From Nitrospirota bacterium (GTDB lineage: Bacteria; Nitrospinota_A; UBA7883), in assembly GCA_011052055.1 (NCBI GenBank), contig DRJW01000306.1, forward strand, positions 1 through 18,678: 18,678 bases of DNA, in the 5' to 3' direction. Positions 1 through 6,545 of the stretch are shown here, one piece after another (positions within the stretch are counted from its first letter, which is position 1; every line of letters starts with the position of its first letter). The translations under genes were made by a program, and so were the position numbers. The notes under the pieces were generated by a model. It was not told the DNA's origin. It worked only from the letters and a program-made list of their open reading frames with translations, and searched no databases.

Positions 1-159
1 GCGCTATATATACCTTATGGCCGGTGTTTTGCCGGGGGGCGCCGCGCTTATTACCGCACGAAACAAAAACGAGGATAAGACAGAGGGCCAGAAAGGCATT
101 TTTAATTTGCAATATTACAACTTGGATTTGTCGTTGTTACAGCGATGGACGGATTAGCT

Positions 160-1404
160 TTAGCTGGCTGATTGAAAAGCCGCGAGCTTTTTATAGTTCG
201 GCTTTTTTCGTCCATTGAAAAAATTACAGGCTCGATAGTACTTTAAATCAGTAAGCCAGACTTTCATATTTTCGCGATCAGTCCAAAACCTGGAAATAAA
301 GGACGCCGGTCTTCCGAAAAGCTCCTGCAGAGGCCCGAAAAGCTCGGACGGATCCCTGAAACATTCCCAGTCGCAGTCGCGGCATGAGGCTTTATGGCCG
401 TTCTTGCTGATGTCAAGATCCGTAAAATTCCCAAGCTTGTCACCACCCTTATATCCACACGGATATGTCTCCCCGTTTTTCGCGTCTACGAAAAAGAAGT
501 CTATTCCCCCCCTGCATGGATAGGGGCTTTCAGGCTCGCCCGCGTGGCTCCGAGAGAGTGAGAGTAACGCCGATCTTGGAGAGAATATTCTGATTTTACG
601 CCTGTATTCCGGAATCGTGTCCGCCAGAGCTTTATACAGCAATGATTTTTCCCTGGATGTGAAATTAACTATTACAGCCTCCGACGTGGCGGCGTAAACG
701 GCGTTCAGGCCCGATCCGTTTCCTGATTCAATACTCATGGGGTAACATGCGTTTACGATCGTAAAGCCAATATCGATCATCAGATCGAAGAATTTACCGA
801 ACGCCGCTCTATACTCCCGATAAAAATTCTTCGGATCGCGCGCCGTGATTCCTTTCAGACTACCGATGTTTCTGTTAATGCCAAGGTTTGCCGACGGATA
901 AAGACCATGCTTATGGAATATCGGCAGCGCTTTGCCGATCCCCTCCATCACACCTGGCAGGCCCCTCATCTTCTCATGCATCGAAGGAATGGACGAATCG
1001 ACGCTGATCCAGAACGTATATATGTTAGTGCGCGCCAGAGCCAGCGCCATCGTCTCTATGCGATGTTCAAAATCGGGATCGTTATGATTTTGAAACAAAA
1101 ACCCGTTCGTGCCTGTTCTAATATACCGGATGCCGGCGCTGGACGCATGGTCGATAAGCCGCATAATCTCATCGAAGTAAAGAAACGGCTCCCCGCCCGT
1201 AAAAGAGAGCGCGCTGACGCCGTGTGTTGCGGCATGGTCGATTATTTTTTTTGCTTTGTTAAAGTCCATCGTGGATCGGTTGAACTTGTTCGATTTTCTC
1301 ATCCCGCATTGGGGGCAGGCGGCGTTGCACACCTCGGTGTACTGAATGACAACCTGGCCGGGGACACGATTGTGGGCGAGGCGTGAAATTGTTTTGATAA
1401 GCAT
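160..1404 (-). CDS. Radical SAM protein with SPASM-like C-terminal cysteines
   Basis: This is a 414-residue radical SAM enzyme. The [4Fe-4S]/SAM motif CxxxCxxC is at C26, C30 and C33 (CNAACPQC), and the SAM-binding GGEP follows at residues 70-73. A second cysteine cluster near the C-terminus (C297, C316, C341, C344, C348) resembles the auxiliary-cluster SPASM/Twitch regions of radical SAM enzymes that modify peptides or other large substrates. There is no signal peptide or clear membrane segment, so it is probably cytoplasmic. The ATG at 1404 lies 9 nt downstream of the stop of the PHP-glycosyltransferase gene, so the two are probably cotranscribed; the ribosome site is weak, which fits translational coupling. 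Its substrate is unknown. Its partner suggests a modified lipid, sugar or peptide, but that is inference. The class assignment is firm and the function is open. Confidence 0.9.
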   Translation of the reverse strand: MLIKTISRLAHNRVPGQVVIQYTEVCNAACPQCGMRKSNKFNRSTMDFNKAKKIIDHAATHGVSALSFTGGEPFLYFDEIMRLIDHASSAGIRYIRTGTNGFLFQNHNDPDFEHRIETMALALARTNIYTFWISVDSSIPSMHEKMRGLPGVMEGIGKALPIFHKHGLYPSANLGINRNIGSLKGITARDPKNFYREYRAAFGKFFDLMIDIGFTIVNACYPMSIESGNGSGLNAVYAATSEAVIVNFTSREKSLLYKALADTIPEYRRKIRIFSPRSALLSLSRSHAGEPESPYPCRGGIDFFFVDAKNGETYPCGYKGGDKLGNFTDLDISKNGHKASCRDCDWECFRDPSELFGPLQELFGRPASFISRFWTDRENMKVWLTDLKYYRACNFFNGRKKPNYKKLAAFQSAS

Positions 1405-1413
1405 TTGCTAACT

Positions 1414-3867
1414 TTACGCCCCAACCAGCCTGGTTTTTATAACAGTGTCTTGCGACGCATTTTCGCCGAAATTGAAAATTGTGGAATAAGCATGATCGCT
1501 TATCGGCGCGTTCGCCAGCGCAAAGCGTCTTGCCGCAGAGCCCATCGTGGTGACCTGCGCCTTGTCGTCCAGCAATATTTTGACCGCCGCGAAAAGATCA
1601 TCGGCGCTGTTTGCCTTGACGACGAACCCGGTTATTTTATCCACAATAAGCTCTTTGGGCCCGCCTTCATTTGTCACGATTACCGGCAGGCCGGACGCCT
1701 GCGCCTCAAGAACCACGTTGCCGAAAGTGTCTGTGGCGCTTGGAAAAACAAAAATACTGGCCGAAGCGTAAAGCGCGCTTAGCTCCTCTCCCGCCATGAA
1801 GCCGGTGAATAGAGCAGGATAACCTTGAAGCTCATCCTCCATCTCTTTTTTGTAAGGCCCGTCGCCGACAATTATCAGGTCGGCTTTTGACCCCTCGTCG
1901 ATAAGCTTTCTGAATGTTGTCACCAAAAGCGGCAGGTTTTTCTCCTTGCTTACCCTCCCAACGTAAATGATTTTTGAATTTGATCCCAATCCGTACGCTT
2001 CCCATATTCGCGGGTTCTTTTTGTCCGGGCTGAATACGCCGGTGTCCACCCATCTTGGAAGTAGCTTGATCTTTGCTTCCGACAGCCCCTTTTCCACAAG
2101 CTGAGTCCGCGTGCTGACCGACGGCGCCGTCACCTCATCGAGCATGTTGTAAAACCAGATCATAAAGCTCCATGCGGCGCCTTCCATGAAATCGTCATCA
2201 GTAAGTTTTTTCACATATTGAGGAATATCCGTGTGATAAGTTCCAGATACAGGCACATCGAAAAGCTTGGCGAGGAACAGGCCGATAAGCCCCAGCGAGC
2301 CGGGTGTGCTGATATGAATCCGTGTAAACCCTTCCCGTTCGAAATAATCGATCATGTTCAGGATCGGAGGGAAGCTCATTTTTAATTCTGGATATTCTGG
2401 AAGCGAAAATGCGCCGACTGATTTGAAGTTCATGACACCATTATTAAAACCGTCTTTTCCCCCGTCGGATGTGATGACTGTCAAATTCACGCCCTTTTGT
2501 TTGGAAGTCTCCAATATCCTCTTTATGGTTATCGCCACACCATTGATCTCGTTTAATGTATCGGTGAAAAGCGCGACTTTTTCCGTAGCGCCGGTATTAT
2601 TTCCAAAATACTTTACTTCAAGCTCCGCCAATAGTTTTTTGCTTCTCTGCTGGATGTGGTGGGCTATGTAATAGGGGGAGACAAGAAGATGGGACACTCC
2701 GATGGCGCTAAAAGAATGAACCAGGTCGAATAATCCAAGAGAGGAATAAGTCTTTGTGAGCCTTTGAATGTAAGCGTACAAAATACGGTTAGCCAGATAA
2801 CTGGTCACCGAGAATATTTTCCTGTTGACGTTTCCCGATGCCAGGCTTTTTAGAAAATGCCTGTCATTCAGAATATTCCTGGCTTCGGAATCGAGCACCT
2901 CCTCTATTGACGAGTCGTCGAAGTTATCGTTGCTTTTTCTGAAGGCGTTGCCAAAGAAGAGTTTTATTTTCTCTGATACGCTAAGCTTTGCCGCAGGAGC
3001 GTCAAACACTTCACTCAAGAGTGTCTTGATAAACGGATATGAAGGTTTTCTGGAATTCTGGTTTTTCCCTTCGAACCGGCCCGAAAAGAAATTGTAGCCG
3101 ATCCCGTATATGGCGTGGGCCAAAGTTAGCGGATCGCCATGCTCGCCGGCGGCCCAGGACTCGGCGTTTTGGGTAGAGGAGATGAAATCATTAACCGATC
3201 CGCCCAGCCGTGACACGGTATACGCCCTGGCTATGAATATCCCGCTATGATCGTCGGAGCCTCCGACCATTCCCTTGATCCACGGTCGCTCGCCGAAAGG
3301 CTCTATGTCATGGGCGCAGGCGATGCGCTCAATTATTTCGCGGTCGAAAGTAAGCAGAAGCTTTTCCAGGAGGCTGTTATATCTGCTCGCTCTCGATCCG
3401 TTTATCACTTCGAACACGTTGAAAAGAACAAACAGCTTCTCAATCGTTTCAAGTTTCAGCTTCCCGTTCAGATCGTATAGCGGGTGAGCGAGGAAGTGGG
3501 CGATGTTGTTTCTTCTCAAGTATTTCGTGAATTCATAGATATCTTTGCGGCGTCTTAACAATTCCTTGAAATTATCTTCTTGTATGCCGAGTACTACAAC
3601 ATGAACCTTACAACTGTCTTCCGGAAAGCTCACAGTGATCTCTGAGCTTATGAACGTATTGGCATGGTGTGCTATTTCAAGGGCGCCGTTGATCGTGTTG
3701 TGGTCGGTGATCGTCACATAATCCATGCCTCGCTTGATGGCGGTCTTGTATATGTGATCCGGAGAGGTAAAACTTTCCGGGCAGTTAACCTTTCTTAGCG
3801 CCCAGATCGTAGGTTTATTGGAATGCTTAGAATGTACATGAAGGTCTGCTTTATATATTCTTGACAT
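1414..3867 (-). CDS. PHP phosphoesterase - GT4 glycosyltransferase fusion
   Basis: This is an 817-residue two-enzyme fusion. Residues 1-220 form a PHP metal-dependent phosphoesterase domain with its ligand set in order: D8-L-H10-V-H12, D55-H56, E76, H128-P, E153 and D205-D206-H207. Residues 230-425 are a helical linker with no recognised domain. Residues 430-800 form a GT4 (GT-B fold) glycosyltransferase with TDTLNEINGVA at 435-445, YHTD at 544-547, GRVSKEKN at 637-644, GDGP at 668-671 and the donor-site TDTFGNVVLEA at 712-722. The YHTDIPQY and RWVDTGVFSP segments resemble SQD2/MgtA/PimB-like enzymes, several of which glycosylate diacylglycerol or related lipids. An in-frame stop just upstream supports the ATG at 3867. 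A perfect TATAAT box lies 35 nt upstream of it. The fusion is intact. Phospholipid headgroup removal plus glycolipid synthesis is an inferred role; polysaccharide synthesis is the alternative. Confidence 0.9.
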   Translation of the reverse strand: MSRIYKADLHVHSKHSNKPTIWALRKVNCPESFTSPDHIYKTAIKRGMDYVTITDHNTINGALEIAHHANTFISSEITVSFPEDSCKVHVVVLGIQEDNFKELLRRRKDIYEFTKYLRRNNIAHFLAHPLYDLNGKLKLETIEKLFVLFNVFEVINGSRASRYNSLLEKLLLTFDREIIERIACAHDIEPFGERPWIKGMVGGSDDHSGIFIARAYTVSRLGGSVNDFISSTQNAESWAAGEHGDPLTLAHAIYGIGYNFFSGRFEGKNQNSRKPSYPFIKTLLSEVFDAPAAKLSVSEKIKLFFGNAFRKSNDNFDDSSIEEVLDSEARNILNDRHFLKSLASGNVNRKIFSVTSYLANRILYAYIQRLTKTYSSLGLFDLVHSFSAIGVSHLLVSPYYIAHHIQQRSKKLLAELEVKYFGNNTGATEKVALFTDTLNEINGVAITIKRILETSKQKGVNLTVITSDGGKDGFNNGVMNFKSVGAFSLPEYPELKMSFPPILNMIDYFEREGFTRIHISTPGSLGLIGLFLAKLFDVPVSGTYHTDIPQYVKKLTDDDFMEGAAWSFMIWFYNMLDEVTAPSVSTRTQLVEKGLSEAKIKLLPRWVDTGVFSPDKKNPRIWEAYGLGSNSKIIYVGRVSKEKNLPLLVTTFRKLIDEGSKADLIIVGDGPYKKEMEDELQGYPALFTGFMAGEELSALYASASIFVFPSATDTFGNVVLEAQASGLPVIVTNEGGPKELIVDKITGFVVKANSADDLFAAVKILLDDKAQVTTMGSAARRFALANAPISDHAYSTIFNFGENASQDTVIKTRLVGA

Positions 3868-3902
3868 TTCATATCATCCATAAAATTAATTTCGGTAACG
3901 GT

Positions 3903-3952
3903 ATTATATTTCCTGATGAGTTTGGGTTAAGCTTTGTTTAAATTACTGTTAG
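3903..3952 (-). promoter_or_regulatory. Promoter with four 11-bp-period hexamers (PhoP/PhoB-box-like)
   Basis: Reading on the minus strand from 3952, hexamers CTAACA, TTAAAC, TTAACC and TCATCA follow each other with exactly 5 bases between them, so they start every 11 bp (3952, 3941, 3930, 3919). A perfect TATAAT lies at 3908-3903, and TTAACC occupies the -35 position with a 16-bp spacer. Tandem TTAACA-type hexamers separated by 5 bp are the described Bacillus PhoP box, and the E. coli Pho box also has an 11-bp period. The first and last hexamers are the weakest matches. Binding by the regulator at 4233 is inferred. Confidence 0.6.
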
Positions 3953-4170
3953 GAAATAGTTAGCTCTTTTACTTTTGACCCGGCAGGTTTTACAATTTTC
4001 AAAAGCTGTGATGAGGAATAAGCACGACGACTGATTATGTCCGTCTCTATTTAGTATCGAGGGTCTTCCAATTACAGTTTATGAGCTTTTACCATCGACC
4101 AAAATTAAGGTTTTATTAAATCCAGAAATCACACCGTTCCTGCTCCTGCGTTTTCAGGCGCGGTCATTAT

Positions 4171-4187
4171 TTAACGCAAAGTTAACA
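4171..4187 (+). promoter_or_regulatory. TTAAC-N6-TTAAC direct repeat upstream of the response regulator
   Basis: TTAACG at 4171 and TTAACA at 4182 are exactly 11 bp apart, ending 45 nt before the TTG start at 4233. This is the same geometry as the repeats upstream of the PHP-GT4 gene, the GAK operon and the gene at 12594. It could mean autoregulation of the response regulator. The element is nearly palindromic, so its orientation is uncertain, and no convincing -10 box follows it. Confidence 0.45.
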
Positions 4188-4232
4188 AACATAAAGCCAT
4201 TTTTCTGATAGCTTTCTGGAAGACGGTAATCT

Positions 4233-4925
4233 TTGTACAGGAAAATGTTTGAGCGAAAACGTATTCTCATTGTCGATGACGAGGAATTTGCTCATGAATT
4301 CCTTGGATATACTTTAAAGCGCGAAAATTATAAAATTATCAGCGCCTACTCTGGCGAGGAAGCGATCAGCAAAGCAAATAACGAGTACCCTGACTTGATT
4401 ATTTTGGATCTTGCGCTTCCCGGACTACGCGGCGAGGATGTTTTTTTGAAGATTCGAGGCTCCCGCGCGAAAAACGTACCGATCCTGATTCTCTCCTCCC
4501 ATAGTGAGCCGGAAGATATAGCTAGGCTATTAAAAATGGGCGCCGATGATTTCATGGCAAAACCATATGTTCCCAAGTTGCTACTTGCAAAGATACGATT
4601 GCTTTTAAGGCGCCGATCCATTCCCAAGGATAGGGACGTTATCAACGTGGACGATCTTGTAATAGATAAAAACCGGCATGAAGTGCTGATCGACGGAAAA
4701 CCAATTGAGACAACAAGAAAAGAATTTTCGATAATATGCCTTCTTTTTGAAAACCCTGGAACTGTAATCAATCGAAATCGAATATTTTCAACGATTGATG
4801 AGTCAAAAAATAAAACTCCAAACAGATCGGTGGATGTTCACATCGCCTCCATCCGCAAAAAACTTAAGTTGTATAGAAGTAGCATAAGAACTGTTCGCGG
4901 GATAGGTTACAAGTTCGCAAAATAA
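4233..4925 (+). CDS. OmpR/PhoB-family response regulator
   Basis: This is a 230-residue two-component response regulator. The receiver domain covers residues 9-125, with acidic pocket D15-D16, phosphoacceptor D59 (IILDLALPG), switch S88/S89 and conserved K110-P111. The C-terminal winged helix-turn-helix (about 135-230) has the typical IDGKPIETTRKEF entry, RSVDVHIASIRKK recognition region and VRGIGYKF end of OmpR/PhoB proteins. The start is probably the TTG at 4233, because GGAAGA at 4218-4223 is spaced 9 nt from it. The ATG at 4245 would remove four residues, but its only nearby purine run (AGG at 4239) is too close. No kinase is adjacent; the nearest is at the far right of the window. The location between PHP/GT and PhoU genes, with Pho-box-like repeats in its own promoter, suggests a PhoB-like role. 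That assignment is inferred, since specificity cannot be read from the family alone. Confidence 0.92.
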   Translation: MYRKMFERKRILIVDDEEFAHEFLGYTLKRENYKIISAYSGEEAISKANNEYPDLIILDLALPGLRGEDVFLKIRGSRAKNVPILILSSHSEPEDIARLLKMGADDFMAKPYVPKLLLAKIRLLLRRRSIPKDRDVINVDDLVIDKNRHEVLIDGKPIETTRKEFSIICLLFENPGTVINRNRIFSTIDESKNKTPNRSVDVHIASIRKKLKLYRSSIRTVRGIGYKFAK

Positions 4926-4990
4926 CGCCGTATAGCGTCTGGTTATTAATCATAAATGTGGTTATGGGCCTCCTTCCTGAGTCGGAACAA

Positions 4991-5032
4991 TTAACATTAA
5001 CTTAATATTTAATCCTCCATTTTTGCTATAAG
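4991..5032 (+). promoter_or_regulatory. GAK operon promoter: TTAAC repeats and extended -10
   Basis: TTAACA at 4991 and TTAATA at 5002 are 11 bp apart, with a further TTAAC at 4997 between them. An extended -10-like TGCTATAAG lies at 5024-5032 (hexamer TATAAG from 5027), 34 nt before the ATG at 5067. No good -35 is visible, which suits an activator-dependent promoter. A separate promoter here implies that the operon need not depend on read-through from the response regulator. Confidence 0.5.
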
Positions 5033-5066
5033 ATCAAGGCTGATATTTTTAGAATAGGCTAAACAT

Positions 5067-6227
5067 ATGGGATCCATCCTATTGAAAAAAATGAATGGAT
5101 ATGTAGAGAAAACAGATCTTAATTTCGAAGAGATAACTGAATGGGATGAAAGCATATTTAAAAACCTTATCTCGCTGGATCTGAGGGACGATCAGGTTGA
5201 ACAGGTTCTAACGCCGCCCATAGTCTATTCCAACCACCAGGACGTTCTTGCTGTCCATTGGCATCCTGAGCATGTCCCGATGGAGCTTATAAAAAAGAGA
5301 ATCGGGATCATGTTCCCTGTCAGAAAATCGGAGCTGATCATACCGACGCAACATAATGTGTTGATGGAGAACGATGGATATTGCGGAGTGGAAGTGGATT
5401 GTTACTCCAGAGGGTTCGGCGCCAAAGTACAGCTTCTTTTACATTTTGAAAAATCAAAGGTGGAAAATGCGGAGATACTGAAGTCCATGCTATCGCACAC
5501 CTTCAAATACAGATCCAGCCAGCTTTTTGATTTTATTGAAACGATAGTAAATCCGGAAAGACAAGAGGCGCTTCAAGAAGCGGCGGGAGAGACCGGCGCG
5601 AACGATGAGGTAGTCGAATTTACAAAAAATGTATCGAAAAAGCTTAAGGGAATGCTTGAAAAATACGAATCGATCACCCCGGCTGAATCTGTTAAGAATA
5701 AACTTCTTTCCAATTATGTCGATACTATGCGGGGCGCCATTGGCGACAGATTCGCCAACAGGGTTCAGCTTTTCCTCAAAGCGGTAAAAATAATAGTAAA
5801 GAGGAACTTCCCTCTCTACTATTTCTACAGGGTCAATGAAATTATTGAAGAGGTAAGAGGCCTGGGCGGCGGAGTGGTGATCCCGCACCCTGAGCAATTC
5901 TGGCCAATCTTGCTCGCCGGCTATGATGTGGACGGGTATGAGGTATGGAACCCGCAGTCCAGGCGGTATACAGAGTTTCTGATCAATGTCGTAAACAACC
6001 AGAATAAAACAATAAAAGCAACGAGCAAGCCTGTGTTGATTTTTATGGGCGACGATACTCATATGGGAGAGAAAACAAAGGATCCCAAGTTTCAAAATAG
6101 AGAAAAGGCCGGACGTGAAATCGGATTCCAGCCAGCCTGGGAAGAGCTTATGACCAGCAAAAGCTTGATCGCAGGGAACATAAGCAAAGCTTCGCTCATA
6201 ACGGAATACAGGGCCAGGCTTTCCTGA
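5067..6227 (+). CDS. Atypical PHP-like putative metallophosphoesterase
   Basis: This 386-residue protein carries a set of metal-ligand-like motifs in PHP order, but in divergent form: H64-W-H66-P-E-H69, E109 (GVEVD), H126 in LLHFEKS, H274-P (VIPHPEQ), E292 with N295 (GYEVWN), and D329-D330-T-H332 (GDDTHM). These correspond to the HxH, E, H, PHP and DxH elements of PHP hydrolases. A long insert at about 130-250, helical and charged, separates the halves, so the protein is larger than a typical stand-alone PHP domain. No signal peptide is seen. It is the first gene of the GAK operon, 29 nt before the next. The ATG at 5067 has only a weak ribosome site; the ATG at 5091 is an alternative. A phosphatase or phosphodiesterase acting on a phospho-intermediate of the pathway is plausible. 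Whether it is catalytic is unknown. Confidence 0.75.
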   Translation: MGSILLKKMNGYVEKTDLNFEEITEWDESIFKNLISLDLRDDQVEQVLTPPIVYSNHQDVLAVHWHPEHVPMELIKKRIGIMFPVRKSELIIPTQHNVLMENDGYCGVEVDCYSRGFGAKVQLLLHFEKSKVENAEILKSMLSHTFKYRSSQLFDFIETIVNPERQEALQEAAGETGANDEVVEFTKNVSKKLKGMLEKYESITPAESVKNKLLSNYVDTMRGAIGDRFANRVQLFLKAVKIIVKRNFPLYYFYRVNEIIEEVRGLGGGVVIPHPEQFWPILLAGYDVDGYEVWNPQSRRYTEFLINVVNNQNKTIKATSKPVLIFMGDDTHMGEKTKDPKFQNREKAGREIGFQPAWEELMTSKSLIAGNISKASLITEYRARLS

Positions 6228-6256
6228 ATTTTAGGATATTACGCAGAGAGGGTGAA

Positions 6257-6538
6257 ATGGCAAAGAACGACGATGAATTTATTTTTGAATCGCTTCAGGA
6301 TAAACGCTCGATAGCCAAGTTTTTAAGCACGCTCAATAGCGGGTTTGCCAGCGGGAAGCTTTTACTGGGCAGTAACAAAAAATGTCTTGTTCTGGAGCCG
6401 CAGGGAATTATCAAGTTCGACGTGGTTGGCAAAAGGAAGAACGGACAGATAAAGCTCAAGCTCAAGTTTTCCTGGAAAGAAATTAAAAGACAAAAAGGCT
6501 CCTCCAAAGAACGTTTTATAATAAAGTCGGGAACCTGA
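6257..6538 (+). CDS. Amphi-Trp domain protein (short copy)
   Basis: This is a small basic protein of 93 residues. It matches the amphi-Trp domain layout: an N-terminal helix (about 13-32), a short GxxxLG turn, then strands with alternating hydrophobic residues (LVLEP, IIKFDVV, IKLKLKF) ending in the signature tryptophan W73 (FSWKE). The domain is defined by amphipathic strands and an invariant Trp, and is found in GAK neighbourhoods; its biochemical role is not known to me. GAGAGGG at 6246-6252 supports the ATG at 6257. The gene sits 29 nt after the PHP-like gene and 7 nt before the PhoU-kinase gene. It differs from the second copy at 11447 in having a basic tail rather than an acidic one. 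It may be a carrier, substrate or scaffold for the operon's kinases (inference). Confidence 0.8.
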   Translation: MAKNDDEFIFESLQDKRSIAKFLSTLNSGFASGKLLLGSNKKCLVLEPQGIIKFDVVGKRKNGQIKLKLKFSWKEIKRQKGSSKERFIIKSGT

Positions 6539-6545
6539 TTGCGAA

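Larger units (their letters stand above)
3868..4232. other. 365-bp divergent intergenic region
   Basis: This gap separates the minus-strand PHP-GT4 gene from the plus-strand response regulator. It holds the minus-strand TATAAT promoter with its 11-bp-period repeats (3903-3952) and a plus-strand TTAAC pair (4171-4187). The middle, roughly 3955-4165, shows no ORF, tRNA-like fold, strong hairpin or repeat that I can support. Confidence 0.7.

Noticed and set aside
175..206. AAAAGCCG/CGGCTTTT inverted repeat as a terminator for the radical SAM gene
   Set aside because: It lies inside the coding region before the stop, and on the coding strand the T run is only four bases long, so it is too weak to call.
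24..218. 64-residue plus-strand open frame at the left edge
   Set aside because: No ribosome site, runs into the 3' end of the radical SAM gene and resembles no protein I know.
907..1386. 159-residue plus-strand open frame
   Set aside because: Antisense to the radical SAM gene over its catalytic motifs; no family features and an odd composition.
4921..4947. AATAAC/GTTATT hairpin after the response regulator as a terminator
   Set aside because: Stem is short and AT-rich and there is no T run after it, so it is not a convincing terminator.
5490..6095. 201-residue minus-strand open frame
   Set aside because: Antisense to the PHP-like gene, with no supporting ribosome site or motif.
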